Assembly: GCA_045128915.1 (NCBI GenBank)
Contig: JBGVIT010000006.1
Coordinates: 1 to 64,000, forward strand
Direction of reading: 5' to 3'
Source: RGIG9115 sp045128915
GTDB taxonomy: Bacteria > Bacillota > Clostridia > UBA1381
Length of the DNA stretch: 64,000 nt
The position numbers and the translations under genes are program-made. Below, in pieces: positions 1 to 7,452 of the stretch (positions within the stretch are counted from its first letter, which is position 1; the number at the start of each line of letters is the position of its first letter). A model generated the notes under the pieces. It worked only from the letters and a program-made list of their open reading frames with translations, searched no databases and was not told the origin of the DNA.

Positions 1-1443
1 GATTTCAAGTTTTGCAGAAAGCAAATCTGCAAATGCCCCAACAGCTATATGAGAATTGCTATCCGGTACAATCGAAATACTTTCATCACCGATTATAGCA
101 TCAAAATTGAGTGCAAGCATTGTGATATCGTCAAACTGCGGAGCCGTACCCACAAATTTATCAACATCTTCCTTTATGAGCTTGCAAAGGCTTTCAGGTT
201 CTGATTTTTCAAGCGAATTTACAAAATCGAGCAATCTTTGTTCGCCATAAAGCTCGGTGTTGTTGTCCGTTGCTTCCGTAACACCATCTGTGTACAAATA
301 CAGCGTATCGCCCGGAGTAAGCTGAAGTTCATTTTTGCGATATTTAATGCCCTCCATACCAGCAAGCAGCATTCCGCTTCGAGCTTTCATATACGAAAAC
401 TCCTCGCCGTTCCTTTTAAAAAGCGGTGGGTTATGTCCTGCATTTGCAAACTTCATAAGTCCTGTTTTGGTATCTAAAATACCAAGCCATGCTGTTACAA
501 ACATACCTGCGTCATTATTTTCGCAAAGCTTTCCGTTTGCAATGGTAAATATTTCATCAGGCTCAAGTCCTCGTTCTGCCAAATCTCTGATAACTGTTTT
601 TGCTCTCATCATAAACATAGCCGCAGGAATACCTTTACCCGATACATCCGCAACAAGAAAAGCGATGGCCCCATCATTCAGCATATAAAAGTCGTAAAAA
701 TCGCCACCGACTTCCTTTGCAGTTATCATTTCAGCATAAATCTCAAACGAATTACTTTTCGGGAAAACTGTCGGAAGTGAAGAATACTGAATCTGTTTTG
801 CAAATTCAAGCTCCTTGTCTATTCTTGCTGCCGCCTCTTTGATATATCTTTTCAGCGTACCAACTGTCTGATTGATGTCATCGGAAAGCGATGCAAATTC
901 TTCATTGGAACGGACATCTACAGTAACATTCAGGTTTCCGTTTGTTATCTCGCCAAGACCTTTGTTTATTTTCCTTAAGTTATCAATGATAATTCTCTTT
1001 ACTGTAACAAATTCGTTTGCAAGATTAATAAGGCTTACAGTTCTGTTATCGTAACGAAGTTCTGACGTGTATTTTGTTTTTTCGGAATCAACCTTGCCGT
1101 TGGTATTAAACAGCGCTCTTAAGGCAGAACTGTCCGAGAGCATATATGACAAATCAGCAATTTCGTTTTTTTCTAGTACAAAGGGAACAAAAAAATTAAC
1201 TGTTTTAGCTTCTTTTGCCCCATACACACGCACGCTTATATCGTGACCGTATCTGTCATTCGTTTCTTTAAGATAGTTGATATCAAAAACCAAAACACCA
1301 AAATCGATTTCTTCTGTTTCAATCTCTTTATCAAAATCTGTTATCCAAGCCCAATAGGAATTCGTGTTTCTAAGTCCGGTAAGTGAATCACGATAGGCTA
1401 AGAGATGCTGCAATCTTTCATGTTCCTTAAGATGTGTAGCCAT
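1..1443 (-). CDS. SpoIIE/PP2C-type protein phosphatase, partial and chimeric
   Basis: The C-terminus lies beyond the left edge. Read from 1443 downward, one frame stays open. It starts with the end of a signalling helix and the beginning of a GGDEF domain (AYRDSLTGLRN, then FDINYLKETNDRYGHD), which stops abruptly before any GGDEF signature. A stretch of unassigned sequence follows, then a HAMP-like segment (GEITNGNLNVTVDV, about 918-960) and a complete-looking PP2C core: AKEVGGDFYDFY, VADVSGKGIPAAMF, YLYTDGVTEATD and FDDITMLAL. The family dephosphorylates phosphoserine/threonine, usually on anti-sigma antagonists, and is normally tethered by an N-terminal transmembrane sensor, which is missing here. 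The ATG at 1441-1443 has no visible ribosome site, and the frame upstream is closed by TGA (1492-1494). Most likely a gene-fusion or deletion product, possibly not expressed. Confidence 0.75.
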   Translation of the reverse strand, partial: MATHLKEHERLQHLLAYRDSLTGLRNTNSYWAWITDFDKEIETEEIDFGVLVFDINYLKETNDRYGHDISVRVYGAKEAKTVNFFVPFVLEKNEIADLSYMLSDSSALRALFNTNGKVDSEKTKYTSELRYDNRTVSLINLANEFVTVKRIIIDNLRKINKGLGEITNGNLNVTVDVRSNEEFASLSDDINQTVGTLKRYIKEAAARIDKELEFAKQIQYSSLPTVFPKSNSFEIYAEMITAKEVGGDFYDFYMLNDGAIAFLVADVSGKGIPAAMFMMRAKTVIRDLAERGLEPDEIFTIANGKLCENNDAGMFVTAWLGILDTKTGLMKFANAGHNPPLFKRNGEEFSYMKARSGMLLAGMEGIKYRKNELQLTPGDTLYLYTDGVTEATDNNTELYGEQRLLDFVNSLEKSEPESLCKLIKEDVDKFVGTAPQFDDITMLALNFDAIIGDESISIVPDSNSHIAVGAFADLLSAKLEI

Positions 1444-1542
1444 ATTCTCAAACGCAGTGCTTAACAGTCTTATTTCATATGTGTTAGCGATTCAAATTTT
1501 TACTTAAGATATATTGTCACCATTAGAGGTATCAGCAACACG

Positions 1543-2094
1543 ATGGACATTAATGTCAAAGAAGAATTTACACTAGATGGTAAATGTATAAAACAGTTTT
1601 TGTTAGATTCATTTCATAAAAGAGATTTAAAAAAAGCATTTTCTGAAACTGACTTAAAATGGCTATATGAAGTATCAAGCAATGATAATGCTAATCTGTA
1701 TAATAACATCAAATTGATAACAGAATACGTCCTTTCAACATTTCAAGCTATAAACTTTCTGTATTCTAACAGGAATAAATCTATTGCGGATAAAAATAAT
1801 CACGCTAAGGCTATTATTATTGATAATAAAGAAAATTATTTGAATACAAATGCTATACATTTTATAGATATCAGTAAGTATTATAATATAAAACTAAATG
1901 ACTCAACAAAAGAATACGTAAATGCCAACAGAAAAAAAATAGTACGCAAAACTGGGAAATGGTTGGTAAACGGACACACACGAAAATACAAAAATGGAAA
2001 AGTAGTTTTTATTCCTGCTCATTATAAAGGTCCTGATAGAAATTCTAATATAAAGATTAAAACTACTTTTAAAGTAAAAAATATTGATAACTAA
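1543..2094 (+). CDS. AT-rich hypothetical protein of mobile-element character
   Basis: A 183-residue ORF that is markedly more AT-rich than its neighbours and very rich in Asn, Lys and Ile. The first 130 residues match nothing I recognise. The C-terminus (about 138-170) has a compact basic motif, GKWLVNGHTRKYKNGKVVF, followed by a His/Gly/Pro-containing tail; this pattern (W-x-V-x-G-H-x-R-x-Y-K-x-G-K) recalls tails of hypothetical proteins found in phages and integrative elements. A weak AGAGG precedes the ATG by about 11 bases. Its start overlaps, on the opposite strand, the damaged front of the phosphatase gene, which suggests it arrived with the event that broke that gene. Function unknown. 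Confidence 0.5.
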   Translation: MDINVKEEFTLDGKCIKQFLLDSFHKRDLKKAFSETDLKWLYEVSSNDNANLYNNIKLITEYVLSTFQAINFLYSNRNKSIADKNNHAKAIIIDNKENYLNTNAIHFIDISKYYNIKLNDSTKEYVNANRKKIVRKTGKWLVNGHTRKYKNGKVVFIPAHYKGPDRNSNIKIKTTFKVKNIDN

Positions 2095-2410
2095 ATCAAA
2101 CGAATTAGCAGGCTATCTAACAAATCATCTAACAAAAATATTTTTTGATACAAATTTTAAAATGCAGATGTGTACAGGCTTTTTCAAAATTAAGATTTAA
2201 AATTATCAGGAAACAAGGGGCTTATTAACGAAAGATAAAACTTGATAATTTTAGTTAAAAGAATTGTAATACCTTTCGAGTCCTTGTACCCCTGCCAGAA
2301 AAAACGACAAGTTGAAGCTTGTCGTTTTTTTAATGAAATAAATCCTTTGAGGATTTGTGAAACACACATGTGGTGGATAAAATACGTCTGTTTTTTCGTA
2401 AAAAAAGACC
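2095..2410. other. gene-poor AT-rich spacer
   Basis: No convincing gene. Short ORFs here have no ribosome site or recognisable composition. The spacer holds an intrinsic terminator at 2299-2330 and, immediately before it (about 2274-2297), a stretch resembling the 3' end of a tRNA gene (TTCGAGTCC followed by a CCA at 2295-2297) without a matching T-stem or 5' half. That could be an attachment-site remnant, or chance. Confidence 0.4.
2299..2330 (+). terminator. intrinsic terminator
   Basis: AAACGACAAG, a short loop TTGAAG, then CTTGTCGTTT running into a T tract. It closes off transcription from the AT-rich ORF before the ribokinase promoter. Confidence 0.75.
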
Positions 2411-2439
2411 TTGATTATGATTTTGCGGGATGCTATAAT
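2411..2439 (+). promoter_or_regulatory. promoter of ribokinase-AraC gene
   Basis: TTGATT (2411-2416), a 17-base spacer and TATAAT (2434-2439), about 35 bases upstream of the start codon. It fits a housekeeping sigma-A promoter. Confidence 0.7.
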
Positions 2440-2474
2440 TAAAATATAAATTGTAATATCAGGCGGTGGAGAGT

Positions 2475-3695
2475 ATGAAAATAATCAATTTCGGTTCATG
2501 TAATATTGACTATGTTTATTCGGTAGATAATATCGTTGTACCCGGTGAAACTATTGGTACATACAGCCTTGAACTGTTTCCGGGAGGCAAGGGATTAAAC
2601 CAATCTATTGCAGCTGCGAGAGCAGGCGGAGAGGTGTACCATGCAGGCTGTGTAGGCGCTGATGGCGAAATGCTTATGGATATTTTAAAAAGCAGCGGTG
2701 TTGATGTTTCAAACATAAAAATGCTTGATGAAAAAAACGGCCATGCTATTATTCAGGTAAGTAAAAGTGGAGAAAACAGTATTCTTTTGTATGGCGGCTC
2801 AAACCGGATGGTAACAAAGGAATATATAGATGATGTGCTTTCGCGCTTTGAAAAGGGTGATATTGTCCTTTTGCAAAACGAAACGAGCAATGTTCAGTAT
2901 GTTATAAAAAAAGCATATGAAAAGGGTATGAAAATAGTATTAAACCCTGCACCTTTTGATAATAGTCTTAAGGATATAGATTTTAATATGCTTTCATATG
3001 TAATTCTCAATGAAGTAGAAGCTAAAGGCTTTACAGGCAAGGACAACAGTAGTGAAATTCTTGCTGCTCTCAAGAAAGACTATCCTAATCTGAAAGTAGT
3101 TCTGACTCTTGGCAAAAGTGGATGTATTTACTCTGATAGTGAACAGACCATAAGCCATCCTGCGTTCATTGTAGAAGCTGTGGATACTACTGCGGCGGGG
3201 GATACATTTATCGGATATTTTCTTTCAGCTCTCACAAGCAGAAAAACATGCGAAGAAGCAGTAAAGCTTGCATCTGCTGCATCTGCCCTGACTGTTTCAA
3301 AAAAGGGCGCAGCTCCGTCAATTCCTGAACTTAAGGATGTTGTAACTGCTTTAAAAACTCTTAAGCCATACAGCGCAGGCAATAAGCAAGAGCAGATGAA
3401 AAAGGTTATAAACGATTATATAAAAGCCAATGTAACCGATGCAAATATCATAGACCTTGCAAACATTCTCGGCTATTCAAAAACCTACACAAGTGAGCTT
3501 GTAAAAAAAGTATTAAACAAACCGTTCACAGAAGCTGTTCAGGAAAATAAATGCGCAGTTGCCGCAAAGCTTCTTCTCGAAACTGACTTGTCCGTAAGCC
3601 AGATAATAAACAAAGTAGGCTACGAAAACGAAAGCTTTTTCAGAAAAAAGTTTAAAGATTTATACGGGAAAACTCCGCTGCAATACAGAAAATAA
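2475..3695 (+). CDS. ribokinase-like PfkB sugar kinase fused to AraC-type DNA-binding domain
   Basis: 406 residues in two parts. Residues 1 to about 300 are a PfkB-family kinase of ribokinase type, with the substrate-binding GGKGLNQ at 37-43, NPAP near 155 and the anion-hole/catalytic base motif DTTAAGDTF near 240; such enzymes phosphorylate sugars or nucleosides with ATP. Residues about 310-406 are a two-helix-turn-helix AraC/XylS domain (second HTH: LSVSQIINKVGYENESFFRKKFKDLYGKTP, shown here as its ends LSVSQI and YGKTP). The start is ATG 2475, spaced correctly from GGTGGAG; the in-frame GTG at 2466 lies inside that ribosome site. Stand-alone gene with its own promoter and terminator. Inference: a kinase that also binds DNA and could couple sugar status to transcription. 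The substrate cannot be read. Confidence 0.88.
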   Translation: MKIINFGSCNIDYVYSVDNIVVPGETIGTYSLELFPGGKGLNQSIAAARAGGEVYHAGCVGADGEMLMDILKSSGVDVSNIKMLDEKNGHAIIQVSKSGENSILLYGGSNRMVTKEYIDDVLSRFEKGDIVLLQNETSNVQYVIKKAYEKGMKIVLNPAPFDNSLKDIDFNMLSYVILNEVEAKGFTGKDNSSEILAALKKDYPNLKVVLTLGKSGCIYSDSEQTISHPAFIVEAVDTTAAGDTFIGYFLSALTSRKTCEEAVKLASAASALTVSKKGAAPSIPELKDVVTALKTLKPYSAGNKQEQMKKVINDYIKANVTDANIIDLANILGYSKTYTSELVKKVLNKPFTEAVQENKCAVAAKLLLETDLSVSQIINKVGYENESFFRKKFKDLYGKTPLQYRK

Positions 3696-3733
3696 ACACA
3701 ACACCCTCGAATTTAATTCGAGGGTGTTGTGTT
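3695..3733. terminator. bidirectional terminator
   Basis: A perfect 17-bp stem (arms 3695-3711 and 3717-3733, loop TTTAA) between two convergent genes. A/T-rich flanks on each side allow it to end transcripts from both directions. Confidence 0.85.
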
Positions 3734-3737
3734 ATAA

Positions 3738-5150
3738 TTAAATCATACCAAGTACAGAACTTCGATAGCTTGATGAACCGATAGAGCCGGGGTAGTTTAT
3801 AATAACAAGGTCATCAAATCTGTTCAGCTCATAAAATGTTTTAAGGTTGAAATGTGCGTTATGGCCACCAAATCCGTTGAACTTTCTGGGATCGATTACG
3901 TATATGTATTCGTAGTTATTTGCCGCCCATGTGGCAAATGCTGTTCCAAAGGACTCTTTAATGATTACGAGCTTCTTCCCGTTGGCATTTGATGTGTGGA
4001 ATACAGCCAGAGGATTGTCGCCACCTATAAATGCAGAGTATGAGTTGAAGCTTGGATAAACAAGCTGAAGGTCCCATTTTTTACTCTTCATATACATATC
4101 GTTATATGCAGCTCCCACAGCGGTATATTTTGGCATAAATATCTGAAGCATATCAGGATTTGAACGCATTATTTTTTCGCCCGGAGTTCCTTTCGCAAAG
4201 CTTGCAAATGAACCCACGTGGCTGAATGAGTTCTGAACATCAAATGTTTCCAGACCATCTATCGACTCGCCTTTTACTTCAATAAACTCTTTGTATGCAT
4301 AATACGCACCGCGCTGAGTCCAATGGTGGTCTGTGCGGAAATAAATAAACTCTGCCGCATGCTCCATAAGCGGTTTTACTACGTTTATGGGCGTAACATT
4401 CTGGTTCAATGACTGATATATTTTTCTTATACCGTTTGACTGATTTGTATAAAGATTTTTTGGTGCATAGAATTCGCTGGCAGTAGGTACGGCAATGTTA
4501 TAAACATTAACCTCTGGCAGACTGTCTGCAATGGCGTTTACAAGGTATGCATAATTTGAAGCAGAGCTGTCGGAAATTGTAAGAAGCTCCATTCCCGTAT
4601 TGCCTACAAAAGTAACGCCTTTATATGTAACTCCGCTGCCTGAAAGTCTGTATTCGTCTGTTACGACTGTATTATCAAGAGTGTCTCGCAGGTCTTTTTT
4701 TATAAGTAGGGGAGTGCCGGAAATATATACCGAATCATCGGACATTTCTGCAAACATTTCAAGACTCATGTACGCAACGCCGTTATATATAATCGGTGGC
4801 GTGTCGAATGTCAGCCGTTGGTCGTTTGCCCACAGTATGCCTTCCTTTGTGCCATATACCATATAATAGGTGTCGTTTCCTCGCACAGCCACAGTTGAAT
4901 TACTTGAAGTGTCCCATCCTACGCTGAATCCTGATTTTATGAGCAAATCATCAACGGGAACATACGTTTTGTATTTATATAGTATGGGCGGTGCAATTAT
5001 GGAGTAATCTACGCCGTTAACAGTCGCTTCCGGACGGTCTGCATAAAAAGTCAGGGTGTTTTTCTCATTACCGAAGGTAACAGCAGAGAAGCATGCTACC
5101 AATAATATAACGACTGCCAGCGTAATGTAAGCTGCAGTTTTTTTATTCAT
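3738..5150 (-). CDS. DHHW-family secreted protein with stalk domain
   Basis: 470 residues. An N-terminal signal anchor (MNKKTAAYITLAVVILLVAC) is followed by a copper-amine-oxidase N-terminal-like stalk domain (about 40-160, built round YVPVDDLLIKSGFSVGWD), then a DHHW domain with the defining FRTDHHWTQRGAYYAY and a late GxxS-like segment (VIIKESFGTAFATW). DHHW proteins resemble the AlgJ/AlgX SGNH acyltransferase-like partners of MBOAT O-acetylases of cell-surface polymers; the enzymatic role here is inferred. ATG 5150 is preceded by AGAGGAATTAAT. The frame stays open 60 codons further upstream but without a ribosome site, and the promoter lies within that extension. No MBOAT gene is adjacent. 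Confidence 0.85.
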   Translation of the reverse strand: MNKKTAAYITLAVVILLVACFSAVTFGNEKNTLTFYADRPEATVNGVDYSIIAPPILYKYKTYVPVDDLLIKSGFSVGWDTSSNSTVAVRGNDTYYMVYGTKEGILWANDQRLTFDTPPIIYNGVAYMSLEMFAEMSDDSVYISGTPLLIKKDLRDTLDNTVVTDEYRLSGSGVTYKGVTFVGNTGMELLTISDSSASNYAYLVNAIADSLPEVNVYNIAVPTASEFYAPKNLYTNQSNGIRKIYQSLNQNVTPINVVKPLMEHAAEFIYFRTDHHWTQRGAYYAYKEFIEVKGESIDGLETFDVQNSFSHVGSFASFAKGTPGEKIMRSNPDMLQIFMPKYTAVGAAYNDMYMKSKKWDLQLVYPSFNSYSAFIGGDNPLAVFHTSNANGKKLVIIKESFGTAFATWAANNYEYIYVIDPRKFNGFGGHNAHFNLKTFYELNRFDDLVIINYPGSIGSSSYRSSVLGMI

Positions 5151-5192
5151 ATTAATTCCTCTTTTGAAAAAAATGTTGTATTTTGTCTTTTT

Positions 5193-5221
5193 ATTATATC
5201 GTATGTAAAACAAAATTTCAA
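5193..5221 (-). promoter_or_regulatory. promoter of DHHW gene
   Basis: On the minus strand, TTGAAA (5216-5221), a 17-base spacer and TATAAT (5193-5198). It places the transcript start about 50 bases before ATG 5150 and rules out the longer ORF. Confidence 0.75.
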
Positions 5222-5299
5222 GCAAATAATAAAAAAATATTATTTTTCGCATTTTGACGAAAAAAAACATATTATAAGACATGAAAGGAGGTATTTTGT

Positions 5300-5770
5300 A
5301 TGTATAACAGAGAAAAGGCTGTTCAATATGCAATGCGCTGGGCTATGGGAAGAAATCCTGATTATTATGATTATTCGCGGCTGGGCGGCGATTGCACAAA
5401 CTTTGCATCTCAGGTGCTTTATGCAGGCTATGGTCAGATGAATTACAAACCCACTTTTGGTTGGTACTATATAAATGCAAACAGAAAAAGTCCTTCGTGG
5501 ACGGGTGTGAACGAGCTTTATAAATTTTTAACCGAAAACCGAGGCCCCGGACCAAGAGCTGTGGAGGTGGATATAACCGAAACGGAGCCGGGGGATTTGA
5601 TTCAGCTGGACTTTGACGGAGACGGTCGGTTTGACCATACGCCCGTTATTCTGAATACGGGAGATTTTACGCCTGATACAATGCTTGTAGCTGCACATTC
5701 CGCCGATTCCATAAACAGACCTTTATCGACATATTATTACAGCGACATAAGGTTTTTGCATATTATTTGA
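5300..5770 (+). CDS. amidase-domain (Amidase_6 type) protein
   Basis: 156 residues matching the Amidase_6 family of NlpC/P60-like papain-fold proteins: YNREKAVQYAMRWA at the front, GGDCTNFASQVLYAG with the candidate nucleophile Cys near residue 34, and GRFDHTPVIL with the candidate His near 112. Family members are thought to cleave amide bonds in the cell wall or in small molecules; the substrate is unknown. No signal peptide is visible, so it is either cytoplasmic or exported by another route. The start is certain: GAAAGGAGG precedes ATG 5300 by 8 bases. It is transcribed divergently from the DHHW gene. Confidence 0.85.
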   Translation: MYNREKAVQYAMRWAMGRNPDYYDYSRLGGDCTNFASQVLYAGYGQMNYKPTFGWYYINANRKSPSWTGVNELYKFLTENRGPGPRAVEVDITETEPGDLIQLDFDGDGRFDHTPVILNTGDFTPDTMLVAAHSADSINRPLSTYYYSDIRFLHII

Positions 5771-5877
5771 GTTATTTATTTTATACAAAATATGCTGTAT
5801 GTACTTTTCATTGGTTTGAAAATGTGTTATGATGAATTTATCCGTTTTAGAAATGTTTATTTTTTCCTGAAATAAGG

Positions 5878-5883
5878 TATAAT
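5878..5883 (+). promoter_or_regulatory. -10 element upstream of ccdA-like gene
   Basis: GGTATAAT about 30 bases before the start of the CcdA-like gene. The -35 position (GTTTAT) is a poor match, so the promoter may depend on an activator or be weak. Confidence 0.4.
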
Positions 5884-5913
5884 CCATATATAACTAAAAA
5901 GAGAGGTATGTCC

Positions 5914-6567
5914 ATGCAGTATTTGATAACATTTTTAGAGGGAATTATTTCTTTTATATCACCGTGTATGCTTCCGCTGTTACCCGTTTATGTATCTTAT
6001 TTTGCAGGCGGCGCAGATAAAAAATCAAATCCTCTTCCAAGCGCTTTAAGCTTCGTGCTTGGGTTTACGGCGGTGTTCTGCTCATTTGGTGTATTTGCAG
6101 GGACTCTTGGAGGATTTCTTGCAAGATATGAAACCGCTGTAAATGTTGTGTGCGGCTTGATTATAATACTCCTTGGTCTTAGCTTTCTCAATATAATTCA
6201 CCTGCCGCATTTGCAGATTACACATTCCGGCCCTGAGATTAAGGGTGTGTTTTCCGCCTTTATTTTCGGAGTTGTATTTTCCGTTAGTCATACACCTTGT
6301 GTGGGTGCATTTCTCGGCTCTGCACTTATGATGGCTTCTGCTTCGGGCACTTTAGCAAAGGGAGTGTTGCTTCTCCTTGCATATTCATTGGGACTTGGTA
6401 TTCCTTTTGTTATCTCGGCGCTTATTCTTGGCAGGCTTACGGTGCTTTTTGCCTGGATAAAAAAGCACTACGGGGTGATTAATACAGTATGCGGAGTGTT
6501 TTTGGTTATTATAGGGCTTTTGATGATGTTTGGAATAATGCATAGGATACAGCATTTGCTGGGATGA
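5914..6567 (+). CDS. ccdA: CcdA-like thiol-disulfide transmembrane protein
   Basis: 217 residues with about six membrane helices. It has the family marks SPCMLPLLPVY near the N-terminus and SVSHTPCVGAFLG in helix 4, whose two cysteines form the redox pair that carries electrons from cytoplasmic thioredoxin across the membrane. Start ATG 5914 sits 7 bases after GAGAGG; the ATG at 5908 abuts the ribosome site and is unlikely. The next gene, 13 bases downstream, is a membrane-anchored thioredoxin, the expected extracytoplasmic electron acceptor. No cytochrome c maturation genes are nearby, so general thiol redox upkeep is the more likely role. Confidence 0.9.
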   Translation: MQYLITFLEGIISFISPCMLPLLPVYVSYFAGGADKKSNPLPSALSFVLGFTAVFCSFGVFAGTLGGFLARYETAVNVVCGLIIILLGLSFLNIIHLPHLQITHSGPEIKGVFSAFIFGVVFSVSHTPCVGAFLGSALMMASASGTLAKGVLLLLAYSLGLGIPFVISALILGRLTVLFAWIKKHYGVINTVCGVFLVIIGLLMMFGIMHRIQHLLG

Positions 6568-6580
6568 GGAGCGTATTATT

Positions 6581-7138
6581 TTGAGAAAAAAGACTATTTT
6601 AATATTTGGTTTGTTTTTAGTGATTCTTGTGGGTGCTTCCGTTGGCTATCGTATGTTAAGCCGGAACTTCGCATCACCACAGCCTGATACGGAACAAAAG
6701 GTAATAAAAGCACCTGATTTCAAGGTAACAAACTCTCAGGGCGAAACTGTAAGCTTCAGCGATTTTTCCGGTAAACCCATAGTGATAAACTTCTGGGCAA
6801 CCTGGTGTCCACCGTGTAAAGAAGAGCTTCCGGCATTTGATGAGCTTAGCCGCAAGTACAAGGATAAGGTTATGTTCATGATGGTTAATATGACTGACGG
6901 GGTAGAAGAAACAGAGGACAAAGCAAAGAAATTTGTAAAAAGCAAAGGTTATGAATTCCCGTTATTTTTTGATACAGAGCTTGAGGCAGCAACTGTTTAC
7001 GGCGTACGCTCCGTACCTCTTACGGTTTTTATTGATGCAAAAGGGAATATTATAAAAGGGCGAATTGGTGCAATGAGCCATAATGAGCTTGAACAGTATG
7101 TTAAACAGCTTACTTTGGAAAACTATACAAAAATATAA
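6581..7138 (+). CDS. ResA/TlpA-like membrane-anchored thioredoxin
   Basis: 185 residues: an N-terminal membrane anchor (about 5-25), a short linker, then an AhpC/TSA-Redoxin thioredoxin fold with the active site FWATWCPPCKEEL near residue 75 and the cis-proline loop RSVPLTVFID. The CPPC site on an outward-facing anchored domain is typical of ResA/TlpA reductases fed by CcdA, whose gene lies 13 bases upstream. The start is TTG 6581, behind GATGAGGAG; no ATG is available at this position. It reduces extracytoplasmic disulfides; its actual client protein cannot be told. Confidence 0.88.
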   Translation: MRKKTILIFGLFLVILVGASVGYRMLSRNFASPQPDTEQKVIKAPDFKVTNSQGETVSFSDFSGKPIVINFWATWCPPCKEELPAFDELSRKYKDKVMFMMVNMTDGVEETEDKAKKFVKSKGYEFPLFFDTELEAATVYGVRSVPLTVFIDAKGNIIKGRIGAMSHNELEQYVKQLTLENYTKI

Positions 7139-7171
7139 TGTAAAATTTTGAAAAAACAATCATAAAAACGA

Positions 7172-7201
7172 TTGACAACAATGGGTATTTAGGTATATAA
7201 T
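7172..7201 (+). promoter_or_regulatory. promoter of carB operon
   Basis: A near-consensus TTGACA (7172-7177), an 18-base spacer and TATAAT (7196-7201). It lies about 250 bases upstream of carB, leaving a long untranslated leader that holds an ORF and a terminator. Confidence 0.8.
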
Positions 7202-7255
7202 ATATTGAACGTGCATTTTTGCATGAATTGAATTTATATGGGAGAAACAAAAGCT

Positions 7256-7384
7256 ATGACAGTTTATTCGGCAAATAACAGCTTAATATCAAAGCTCAAT
7301 CCGGCTGCAGATTATAGTACTGTTGCCGATTATTCTGTTTGGTACTTAAATTATTCATATTTTTCCGGCTTATGCAAAGATTGA
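7256..7384 (+). CDS. putative leader peptide of carB attenuator
   Basis: A 42-codon ORF, ATG 7256 to TGA 7384, with GGGAG 11 bases upstream. It contains six Tyr and one Trp, five of these seven aromatics falling in codons 26-35 (YSVWYLNYSY). Its last codons form the 5' arm of the terminator hairpin, and its stop codon lies in the hairpin loop. Just before the hairpin the message is U-rich (TTATTCATATTTTT, 7351-7364). This arrangement resembles the pyrBI leader of enteric bacteria, where a ribosome following a slow polymerase through a U-rich stretch blocks terminator folding when UTP is low. It could also be a chance ORF. Confidence 0.5.
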   Translation: MTVYSANNSLISKLNPAADYSTVADYSVWYLNYSYFSGLCKD

Positions 7385-7410
7385 TTTATTTTTGCAGGAG
7401 CCGTTTTTTT
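7366..7410 (+). terminator. intrinsic terminator (attenuator) in carB leader
   Basis: CGGCT and TGCAAA pair with TTTGCA and AGCCG across a two-by-two internal loop (arms 7366-7378 and 7391-7403, loop 7379-7390). Seven T follow (7404-7410). It stands between a strong promoter and carB with no other full-length gene between them, so it must be read through for the operon to be expressed. Confidence 0.75.
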
Positions 7411-7452
7411 AAAATTCAATAACATGATAAAAAACTTCAGGAGGAATTTATA

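Noticed and set aside
2274..2297. Intact tRNA gene
   Set aside because: Only the T-loop-like TTCGAGT and a CCA are present; no matching T-stem, anticodon arm or acceptor 5' strand upstream.
2242..2442. 66-codon plus-strand ORF before the ribokinase
   Set aside because: Runs through the 2299-2330 terminator and over the -35/-10 promoter; no ribosome site.
5151..5333. 60-codon N-terminal extension of the DHHW protein
   Set aside because: No ribosome site; very AT-rich; contains the gene's own TTGAAA-17-TATAAT promoter; the shorter form starts with a proper signal anchor behind AGAGG.
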